Positions 21,901 through 33,900 of a DNA stretch of 64,000 nt are shown here, one piece after another; the first letter of the stretch is position 1, and every line of letters starts with the position of its first letter. Origin of the DNA: Sthenelais limicola (taxonomy: Eukaryota > Annelida > Polychaeta > Phyllodocida > Sigalionidae); assembly GCA_942159475.1 (NCBI GenBank), contig OW804097.1, forward strand, positions 53,774,986-53,838,985, in the 5' to 3' direction. The position numbers and the translations under genes are program-made. The notes under the pieces are model-generated. The model made no database searches. It saw nothing but the letters and a program-made list of their open reading frames with translations, and was not told where the DNA came from.

Positions 21901-24900
21901 AACGACACAAGGATGCGAGACCGGATTTATTTAGTTGTTATTCTATTATTCAACCAGTCTGATTTATATTATTAGTTGTTATTCTATTATTCAACTAGTC
22001 TAATTATTTGATTATTCAACCCAGTCTAATATTTAATTTGCACGGTTCCAGTGCACAGTTTGGTTCCCGTGCCCAGTTCCACGGTTCCACAGTACATTAA
22101 GTAACATTAAGTAAAACCGGATTCAGTCTGATACCAAGCTGACTGACTCATTATCATGAAATGCAGGTCTAGAAACTCTGTCGACGTTTCATGAGAAGTG
22201 CCCATACAACAGTAATATAATATTATATATATATACAGATTCTAGAGAGTATTTATTATTTTAATAGAATGACTCTAATTTTGCTATTATTTGAGTCAAT
22301 AAAGTAAGCATGAAAATTCCTGATACACAAACATTTTGACATTTTATACAGTTTTCAATGGCACACATACTGTAACTTCTTAAAGATAGCATTACTCCTT
22401 ATTGTAATCGTCCTCATGTGTACAATTCCTAAGTTACTGTATTATTGTATTAAAAGAAACCATCCTCCGGAAATCAAAATCATTAAATTGTTTGTAAGAA
22501 TTATTATACTGATTTAGCCTTCATCCATAGGATCCCTCAATATATATGCTAGCAGGAAATATAGGCTATTATACTGCCGCCGCTACTGTTTCTATAAATA
22601 CGTTGCAGTAAATGAAACAAATAATAACACAAATCTATATGGTTGCTGTGGGAAATCCTAGCTGCCATATAGGCCGCCTTTATTAAAGATTTTTTACCAA
22701 GCGACAATGTCAAGTCATGTTGTCAGCTTGAGCGAAGGCAGAGAACTGGCCCTAGTATGTACTGGGGTAACCAAGGTAAACAATGGTTGCTACCTAGGCG
22801 ACTGCCGCCTCCAACCGATTCAGGTATACCTCCTCAATAAGAGAGATACCCAGACCATGGAGGAAGGCAGCCCCACTCCGACGAAGGGAATGTAAGCCCA
22901 CATTCGAGGGGTCAAACCCTAATAGCTGAGCCTTAGTCTTGAGGAAGAGGAGCACATCCGAATACAAGAGAAGAGATGAAGAACCACTCTTGAGCAACTT
23001 GTAGAACATATAGGGCATGAAGGAGAGGCTGGATATTTACAGAAATGATCCAGCAGCTGGGTGTAGATGTCAAACTTCAGATTTTTTACCAAGCGACAAT
23101 GTCAAGTCATGTTGTCAGCTTGAGCGAAGGCAGAGAACTGGCCCTAGTATGTACTGGGGTAACCAAGGTAAACAATGGTTACTACCTAGGCGACTGCCGC
23201 CTCCAACCGATTCAGGTATACCTCCACTATTTATATTAATATTCCAAGTGAATATAACACCTATGTATGCATATATAGCCACCAAGCTGCCAGTGCGACG
23301 CCAATCGTGTGGCGGTGCTACCAGTCATGGATTACACCCCTCCCGTAGACTGCCGCATCTTGGTATGACCCAGACAACCTGACCTGACCCAGTTTAGCGG
23401 GGCAGATGACCCAGTTTGGGGCGCGATGATGGCCCAGAGGGGCGATGTAAACATAAACATAATGGCATGGGCGTGGCACCTTGACCATGTGCTTTCTTGA
23501 CCGTTGCAGTGTCTATATGTAATAGTACCACCATTACACGCTTTTTTGACGTGGCTGTAGAAAGTATGCTTCGCATATCATATTTTATAATTAAAGTGAC
23601 ACATGCCACTGAGCTCCCGATTTGGGGAAAGTTTGCCTGAATTTCAAGTATGTTCTAGATTTGTATATTTGTAATGTATACTCGGGAGCATTAATGTAGG
23701 AATTACATATATTGTGTGTATTTAAGAGTTTAAAACTCCAATTTCGTAGGGTGCTGGAGTCACCCTACCCAACTGCCAGACACAATTCGGTTGGTGAGGG
23801 GAAGGTCCCCGACGCCTCTTATCTTAATGAGTTAAGTGATACCAGCTGGATGGGACAGGGTAGATATGTCACTATGTAACTCCTGCCTCGCTCCTACTTC
23901 ACCATGCACTGAGGGCAGCACCTTATGGTCAAGTTACTTCTCTCTCAGATTTGAATTCCTCAATGGAATCTCTGACACATTCTTCGTTAACAAATATCAA
24001 TTAATCTAAGGAATATATAGAGTTGGTATTCCACACAAATGTTCTTACTTGTGCAGGTAATCGAAAACTACAAACATATTTCTAAATGATATATAGTCAA
24101 ACAGTGACCTTAGCCACTTTAATATACATTAAATCGTGTCTCGCATCCTTAATTATATTAAGAATTAACATTGAATGTTATATTAATTACGCTGGTTCAT
24201 CTTTTTAATATAGATTATACGGTACTCATGACATACAGAACATACAAGTGGCAAAATTGTTTGCCTTCTACTAAATCTAGAATGTCTAAATCTAAAACCT
24301 TTATGTTGAACTGCTGAATTTACATACAATTATGTAACCAAGAGGATCCAGCTTATTACTGGAAAGGTCACATTCTGGTTATAATGTCATGTCACTTTCT
24401 TCAAGCATTAACAGTCGGCACATTTTACTGTATAGTGTGTAATGTTCAGTAAAAGAAATTAATCAGTCAACAAACCCACCTCATAGTTATCACCCTTGAG
24501 CTCATCCAAGGAATCATAGCAGATCCCCCTCAGGTGCTTTCTGGCTGCCTCGAGCACCATGCTATCGATGTCCACCATAGTGATATGCTTAGGCTTTTCC
24601 TTCAGCAGCTCGTGAAGGATGCCCCCATCCCCACCGCCGAGGATGAGCACAGTTTTGTCTCGGTAGTCCTCTTTACCGTCACCAGTAATGGCCTGTGTAT
24701 AGACCAAGTCACTCTCTGCCAAGTCTGTGGATTGGAAAAACAAATTATTATATTATTAGGACAGGCTCTAAGGAATTATAGTGAAACAAATGCAACCTGC
24801 ACAATACGGTATCCACCAATATATTATATTACTAGTATCAGGGTTCCCGCGGGTCTTAAAAAGTCATTAAAAGTCATGAATTCTGAGTTTGGGTTTTTAA

Positions 24901-27900
24901 GGGCCTTAAAAGTCATTAATTTTCACTGTGAGTCATTAAAAAGTCATGAAAAACTATCTGAGCGCCGTATAAGAGTAGTCAGAACAGAAATGAAAGAGAA
25001 AAAATGATAAGCATGCTATTTTTTCTTCTATTTCAAATTATTTCATTGTGTAATGACACTATGCTATTAGAAAAAAATGATATCTCAAAAACATTGTTAG
25101 GGTGCCTAGGAAAATAAAGCTTAATCATGTAAACTATGAGTTTAAGTTTTAATGATTAAGGGATTGACCTGATGGCCCTTAAAATCAGCAGAACGCACTA
25201 AAACAGTATCATTTTGCTCAAAATTTTCCTGGGGGGCATGCCCCCAGACCCCCTAGATGGGGTGTGGCCCCGCTATACTGTTGAATATTTCTGGTGAGTA
25301 CCCTGAGTATACCCACTCAAGGGCAAAAAATGGCTGAAAGGGTATCACAAGCAAATGCTCTGAGGAGTAAAAGAACAGAAAGAATTGGTCAAAAATTGGT
25401 ATCTCGTTTGTGTCATTTCATGGTAATAAATTATCTGCTAACATGACTTCATTTGGTCCTTAAAAAGTCATTAAAAACTGTGGGAATTGGTCATTAAAAG
25501 TCATGAAAAATGATGTGCTCTGGACCGCGGGAACCCTGAGTATTGTAATTATGTTTATTTCCATCACTATCATATCATAAAAATATATGGCGATACTGTT
25601 ATCTCAAAACTAATAACAGTAAAAAAACGACGCATCATTTCAACTAAACCTTGGAGTGATTTTAACTAGTTTGTAGTCAACCATCCAAATCATATAGTGT
25701 GAGTATGTATTTTATTATCTGTACCATTTTTGTGTGTTTTATTTAGCACTAGCAAAGTACCCGTCCTCTGGACGGCCACCCTCTCTCCCCACACTTCCCC
25801 CTCTCCCTCTTTTCCCTCCCCCTCTTCTCTGACTTTCATACCTGTTTTTCTCTCCCAACCCCATCTCCAATTTCCCCCCCCTCTTCCTTATGCTCCCCCT
25901 CCCTGCTTTCTCTCCCTCCCCACTCTCCCTTCCCCTACATCCTCTCTTCCCCCCTCTTCTTTCCCTCCCCCTCCCCCTCTCCTATTCCTACACACTCTTC
26001 TATTCCTACAACCTCTTCTTCACTCTCACACTCCTCTGCATGTAGGACGGTCACCCTCTCTCCCCATACTTCCCCCTCTCCCTCTTCCCTCACACTCTTC
26101 TCTGTCTGTTTTTCTCTCCCAACACCATCAATTTACCTGCCCACAAATTACCCTAAATTAAAGAAGTTTAAATTATGAAATATCATCCTTTCGTTTGATA
26201 GAGTTTTTGTCTTAATCTAAGTTAATGTCTAACAGATGATCAAGTTCCACAAATAACTTCTCAATGAAATCCTGTGGGTGCTAATTTCGTACTCTGTTAA
26301 ATAGGTCCCCCTGGACGTAGGTTGTGGGAAATGACGTAGTATCTCACAGGAGCTTTCCCAGGCTATAAATAGATTGTAGAGATCGCAATTTAAAAAAGGC
26401 TTCAAAATCACATTTCCACCCCAAAAACTTTCACAAACCACATACGGCGACCTCCGGAGAGGATGGACGGACCTCTACAGATAAAACAAATGGTTTGTAA
26501 AACAAATTCCGAGAACATGCGACATAAATAAATAAAACCCGTCTTTTCTACCTCTTTTTGTAGAAATCGCTCTAGCTTTATATTATATGGATTACATATT
26601 TTAGATCAGGAGCAAAACCATGGTCCTGAGGTGCAACAAGGCTGCTGATAGTCATAGTGCCCTTCTGAGATTGAAGTTGTTCACAGGATATTCTAAGATT
26701 TTGAGATCTTGACTTTGTCATGAATTCTACAGGGATGCCATTTCTCAGTCATGTGACTGAAATCAGTCAATACAGTAATTTCGACTATTTTGTTAAAATT
26801 CTCTGAAAATAGAAAATCATTTTTGGGTTTTGCCGTTGGTGGTGATATTAATTGCTAGTCTACCCTCATAGTACCAAACTCTGTGCTCTAGCGAGGCCCA
26901 GGCTTGGCCTGGCCAGGCTCTGACTGAAGTGCATTACTGACTGAGCTTTTCACCGGGATATGACCACCTCATTTGCCACTCGTCGGGCACCCACTAGCCC
27001 ACGGCCCGTCAGTGGTCTGTAGTGTATGGTCTCCCCCGAGCAGATTTCTTACTGACGCATGTCTTACGGAACCGGGCCACCTACTACAAACCGGGCTAGC
27101 CAATACTGCTCTCCCATTGGTTAATATTTGGCACATGTTGCGAGCTGCTTTTAGCAGTTTTAGATAAATATTAAATTAAAGGCATGATCACAGTCATTTC
27201 CTCAATTCCCCTCCTTATGTGATTTACCAGAAAATTTCGAAAAGAAAAAAATATATAAATTTATACTTCTGATTATCAGCCAATCACAGCCCAGCATTTC
27301 CATTCACCCCGGAGTTAGTTGGCTTCTGATTACCGCGTGTTTTGAATCGACCAAAGCCAAGTCAATCATAGCACACACTAGATAAATATCTGGAACTCTA
27401 TTTGATAATGACTTTGACAGTGGTAAATGAAAGGTTTTGGATGTTATATGGACATACATGCTGTTTCCTGACTAAAGCTAATGGGAATGTGTTGCCGACT
27501 GCCTGCTGCATGTATGGGTTAGGCCTAGGACCTTTCCTTTGCTTTGGAGGAGGGCTGAGCTTGGGCCTCCCCAGTGTGCGGAGTTTGTCACTATGAAGGT
27601 AGAATTACAATTGATATCACCACCAACATGACCCTAAATATGTTCAGTCAATTTTAGAGACCCCAACTGGCATCCCTGATTCTAGTATGTTTATCCAGGC
27701 CATTTTTTTTTTACAAATGCTTCAAAGAGATAGAGATACATTTTCAACGCCAAAATTGTATGTTATGATGATTAAATAAACCTATATTTCAATATGAATA
27801 GGAAAGATAATATTTCAATATGAATAGGAAAGATATCTTACTGGGGTCATCGTCTAAGATGAGCGTGTTTCCAAACTGTGTCGAGTGCATGATCTTAATG

Positions 27901-30900
27901 TTCTGGTAGGGAGAGTCGGCCTCAAACACACACTTATCAAAGTCATATTCGATGAAAAGTCCGTCAGATGCTGGGAAGTAACGAAGTACTTTGTCTCCAC
28001 GACGAATCGCTGGAAGGCTGTGGAGGCAAAACAACTCAATTGATCATGGCAGATTCTAGTGCAGGAAAGCAGAAACATCTATGATAGTGTTCATGGCTGC
28101 GTTATTTTATGTAACATAAATTATATAGCGTCATATATATTATATATATCGGTATTTAGTTTAATTCCATTTTATCCTTAAATTACATTAGAGAGCGTCC
28201 AATAGGTATTCTAATTCTAATTCTAAAAATTCACAGTATGTGATGTCTCATTTTGCCAAAGTACAAAACTACTTCAATCATTACATTACTCATATTTTAA
28301 ATTTAAATATACATTTTTGAAAGTTTAAATTTCATAAATGCAATTAACGTTTAATTTGGGTACCATATTTACAAAGTAATGTACAAAGGGTCAACCAAAT
28401 ACTTAATAAAATTTGAAGGACTTTTGAAAACATCATTCATTAGATGTATAAAGAAGAAATTAACACTGCCGGAATTCCAGTTTTAACAAGTAATTAAATG
28501 AACAAATATTTAATTTAGCAATAGTCACTAGAACCAAAAAGATAACTTACCACAAAAGTTTTTTTCCATTGAATGTCTTCTCCAAGCTCTTCCCAATGTT
28601 TTCAACTTGCTACATTAAAAATATGAAAGTAAAAAAAAAATAAAAATAAATTTTACAGTTAACCGAGACTTACCTGTAAGTTGAGGATTAAACCTGTAAT
28701 TATGTTGAGGACATCACGGTGTGTTCTGACTATACGAGATGTACGCGCATGCGCGGCACACGTCAGGTTTTAAAGATACATGAGGGTTTCCTAGTGAAAA
28801 ACTCTATCCCAACCCCAACAAGATTTATGCTTAATAAATCTGTTTGAAATAAAGGGCGAGACATTTAACCTAAGAGACTTAGGTAAGTTGTGATTAACAT
28901 CATATAAATAAAAAAATATATATATATAGCCTTCACCCTGTTGCCCAGCTCTGTTGGAAGACAGAGGGGTCGGTCGGGAGGGCGTATAGTCAGAACACAC
29001 CGTGATGTCCTCAACATAATTACAGGTTTAATCCTCAACTTACAGGTAAGTCTCGGTTAACTGTAAAATTATGTCTCGTCCATCACGTTAGTGTTCGAGA
29101 CTCTACGAGATTTCGTAGTCCCACTAGGGGGCCCGAATGTCTCCTGAAACCCTCGTTTTAGATATTAAACCATATCTTTAATAATAAAGAGGAGTTTTCA
29201 CTAGACGTATGAAACTATATCAAAACATATAGGCACATACGGCCGGTTAAGCAGGGCAAAACCCCCGAAAGGGAGCCTGAGTAACCGAAAAATATACTCG
29301 AAATAAAGGTAATCATAATTAATTAATAGGGGAGTTCAATCTTACCCTATTTCTTCTTCGTGCGCACCACTTTCTTCTTCGTTTTCTTATCTTTAAGGAT
29401 AGTATAGGCCACCGTATCGGTTGATCCTTCTATCTTCTTGTTATAGTACTTCGCAAATGTTCTGTCATTTCTCCAAGATGCTTGTTTAAGCAGAATGTTC
29501 ATGTTTAAACCCAAAGCTAGGGCTTTTGACGTCACAGCACCCCTTGTACTGTGGGCTTTATATTTCTCTGTATTGACTCCTGCCAGCGCTAAGAGTTTCT
29601 TCGTCCAGTTAGACACTGTGGATCGAGAAACCTGGCCGTGCGGCCAAATGTAACTTAGCAGAAGCTGGTCTTTGCCGTTTCTTATTCCTTCTGTCCTATC
29701 TAAGTATTCAGTCAGACATCTGACCGGGCAAATTCTCTTATCCTCTTTATAGCCTGGGAGGTCAATGACATCAAGGGGGTCACCTACCCTGTTGTGTTTA
29801 AGGAGGTGCTTCATGTGAAGTTTTACTCCGCATTGTCTAAATTCAATCCCTTCGACACTTATTCTCCAAATTGTCTGGCCTCTTTGGGCCGTCGTGAGCA
29901 ATAATAAAACAGTAGTTTTTAAGGTGAGGTTTTTAAGGTCAAGTTCCTCGTTTCTACCCCATCGTCTAAAAAGATCAAGCACTATATTTACATCCCACAT
30001 GGCATCATACTTGGGTTTAGGCGGTTTAAGATTATACACCGCTCTCACTAATAGGCCTACATGCCTTTCTTCTCCTATGGTAAAGCCCGCCACCGACGGG
30101 GCTACAGCTGAAATAGCACATCTGGCCATATTTAACGTTCCATGAGCTATACCTTGCTCGGAAAGGATTCTGAGAAAATCGGTAAAGTTTCTTTTTGAAG
30201 GTTCGAACATATTAAAATCATTCTTACAGCAGAATTCCATCCACTTTTTAAGGTACACATTGTAAGATTTTCTGGTTCCCTCCCTCCATCCAAACTGCAT
30301 CAGATCCGCAGTTTCTATGGAGTAGCCTTGTTTTAACAGGTTTCGCTTGAGTAACGGTAGGCAATGAGGGGGATTGACGTAATTTGGTCTTTCTGTTTCT
30401 CTTTGTTTGGGTGAGTCAGGTTTCCTTTCTTTCGGGGTACCTTTAACCTTGTTGTTGCTGTGTTTCGAGCGAGGGCGTACCAACTCTGGCCTGGCCAGTC
30501 CGGAACCACCAGGATGGCCTCGGACTTGTCCCTCATGATCTTTTGCCAGGCCCGCGCCACGAGGCTGAAAGGGGGAAAAATAAAATAAAGTAACTCTTTA
30601 TTCCATGAGAAGGTGAAAGCATCAGTTAGTTCAGCACCAGGGTCAGGTCCCCAGCTACAATAACGTTTCGTTTTATTGTTCAGTCTAGATGCAAATAAAT
30701 CAAAAGAGGGGGAGCCCAAAGAAAAGCACACCAGTTTAAAGATATCTCTGTTGAGGCCCCACTCAACATTGTCCGAAAAAGTTCCTAGATTCAAAATCTG
30801 CAATCTCATTCAATTTTCCCGGAATGTGGGCTGCCACTATCCAATTCCTGTTTTCTTCCGCCCAGTTCCAAATTTTCTTTGCTACCCACTGGCAGTCTTT

Positions 30901-33900
30901 AGACTTTACTCCTCCTAGCTTGTTTATATACGCTACCGTAACCGTGTTGTCAGTCATTACTTTAATGCAAGCATTCTTTACTTTGCAGAGGCTAAGTAAT
31001 CCTAGGAGCACCGCAGCTAATTCTTTCACATTGATATGCCATTCTAGTTCATTTTCTTTCCATCTACCATTGGCCCTGGTCCCGTTTAGCTCCGCCCCCC
31101 AGCCAGCATTAGAGGCGTCTGTATACATGATCCAATCTGGATCTATATTCCTAATATTCCTGTAGGTGGTCATTACATTGTTTTTCCACCAAAAAACATT
31201 CTCCCTGCCTTTTACCGAGGGGGTCATAAATGCCGAAAAATTTCCTTTTGAGACCTTCAAGGCTTCTATTTTGTCACACTCAAGTTCTTTTACATGGTTA
31301 CCTCCGTAATCCGAGGCTACCGCATAAGCTATAATCAAGCCCACTAGACCTGCCACTTCTTTTATCGTCATTTCTGTCTTGTTTAGTAAGTCCGAGCAGG
31401 CTCTCAACATCTTTTCCCTTTTTTCCTGTGTAAGATATACTGTCATGGTTTCAGAATCTAACCAAAAACCCAGGAAGACTAGTTTCTTCGCTGGAGAAAA
31501 GACTGATTTCTCCGGGTGTACGAAAAACCCCAATTTGGTTAACAGTTCAGCTAAGATAAACGTAGTGTCCCTGCACTTGTCATAAGACATTTCCATTGTA
31601 ATAGAGTCATCTATGTAAGGGAAACAGGTTGAACCTTGTTCCCTAAGAGTAGCAAACACTGGGTATAAAAGTTTCGTGAAAATTAGTGGGGCACAGGCCA
31701 AGCCATTAGGCATACAAGTGTATTGGTACAGAACCCCTTTCCAAGTGAACCGAAGGAATTTCCTGAATTCCGGCCTAACTGCCACAGAATAGTAAGCGTC
31801 ACTGAGGTCAATGCTAGCCAAGTAAATCCCCGGAATCATTAGGTCAATCGCAGCCTGAAGACTAAACATTTTGAAATGTTCATAATGAACCAATTTGTTC
31901 AATTCTGATAGGTCTAATATCATTCTGTATTTGTTATTGGGTTTCGGGCGCAGGAAAACATTTGAAAGGTATTGGCCCTGCTCTTCCCTGGCTACCTCTA
32001 TCACACCCTTGTTTAAGAGGGCAAATATTTCCTGTTCTAGGATATCCTTATGTTTACCAGAAGATTTAAAAGCCGAGGGAGCTACTTCTTGAGAAGGCAT
32101 AAAGTCAAAAGGGATGTGCACCCCTAGCACCATTTGTAATACCCAATTATCATTAGTTATTTTCAACCATTCATCCAAAAAGTAAACAATATTTCCAGCT
32201 CTGAATGTAAGAAAGCAGAAATGAGGGGGACTCACCGTCTCAACTATTTCTTGGCAGCCCCCCCTCGCTGAAAATTCTGGCGAGGTTGGCCCTGGCTGTT
32301 CGGGTTTCTGGGCCTGAACTGCTGCTGCTGTTGCTGGGGCATTTGAGGCTGTTGGTAACCCTGGTTCTGCTGCCAGTAGGGAGCGGGGCCTTGGGGGAAC
32401 TGGTATTGGCCTTGTTGTTGTTGTTGCCCAAAGGCTTGTTGTTGTCGACCACCTCTAAAGCCCCTGCCTTTTCCTTTTTTGCCTCCCCTTCCTGATCCCC
32501 TAGCGGATCTCTCAAGCTTCTTCCTGACTTTGTACGCCGAATCACTCTCTTCCAAAGATTCTTTTAAGTTTCCTCCCAACAGCCAGTCGGCTGACGAGGG
32601 GGTAGCGTGAGACAAGATACCCGCATATCTTTGATCCACATGGGTTTTAAGGGCCTCCTTTCTCCTATCGTTCAGCTCTTGGGATACAAAAAGCAACATT
32701 CTCACCAGATCCTCTGCTACATGGGCAAGGTCGGCAAGTTCATGTTTAGTGGAAGCCGTGTACACCTCCATGACTCCCGTTACTGAGGCATTAATCGTTC
32801 TTTGCATGTACTTAAATTTTTTGTCTGCCGTTCTTCCATTTTCAGGGGTCACTCCCCACAAGGCTCTGTCAATTTTAGGGACTTTAAGCGAGTCGGCGTT
32901 TTCTGGCCTAGGGTACTTAGCCAACGTTTCTTCAATTTTCGGTCTACAAGGTTTGGGGAACCAAGTTGTTATCATATCAAGACAAGTTTCAGAGAGGTCT
33001 GGACCCACCTTTTCATCCTCTTTTTCCTTGAGGAGAAGTTTAGTGCGTTTCTCCACCTCGGAGAGATGCTTAGGCTCCTTGGGATCCTCCTTTTGCTGGG
33101 TTTTTTCCTCCCCCGCAAGCTGTTTAGCCAGCTGTTTAAGAACAGTTTCATTATCCTTAGCTTTCTCTTCCCTATCATTCTCCATGTTAACATTATCCTC
33201 ATCTTCCTCCTCATCCTCCTCATCATCATCATAGTAGCCAAAATAAGAGTCAGTTTCAGAGATATCGTGCTCTCTAAATCGTTTCCTCGACTGGCCCCCA
33301 TAGAAGGGTGGCGGGCCACGAGGCTGGGGAGGCATAGGAGGGGGACCACGAGGCGGGCCATAGGCGTTGAAGCCGTTAAATCCTCCATTATATCCTTGGT
33401 TATAACCACCGTAACCATAATTATAATCCCAGTTCATCTGATTTTGGGGGCCCTGATTCATGGGGCCCTGCTGTAGGGCTTGGAGATGTTGAACTTCATT
33501 CCTCAGATCAGAAACTAGCTTGAGAATGTCCGGGTCTTCCCCTCGGCCTTTAGCCGCCTCCGGGACTTTGTGCTCCGGTAAGGTGGCCGCCATATTGGCT
33601 GCGTCTCCTCCAGGTCCCTTGGTGTTATTCTCCGCCGTCTTGTCGGCACCACCATTCTTGTCACCCATTTTCCTTCTTGCTCTGAGTTTAGGAGGAACTC
33701 TCCCAGGTAGTAACTGTCTATAGAGCTGCTCTTGCGCCTGCTGATTACCCAGCTCGAAACTACCCGTGTCTCTACTGTTGCGAGTTATCCTCGGCATGGA
33801 GATCTGAAGGCAAAAATGATAACGACAGTTATTCACGACCACCAGGGTAACTGTACATGTAATTCAGGGGAGTTAAGTGGTGATCTTCGATCCATGCCAC

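Noticed and set aside
24534..25007. 157-codon + strand frame
   Set aside because: It runs antisense across an SMS exon and then into the hAT-like MITE.
25730..26161. 143-codon Pro/Ser-rich frame
   Set aside because: Produced by the polypyrimidine tract; no start context or homology.
32749..33476. Long + strand frames opposite the DIRS gag
   Set aside because: Antisense shadows of the gag ORF; leucine/serine-rich readings of its acidic and Gln-rich codons.
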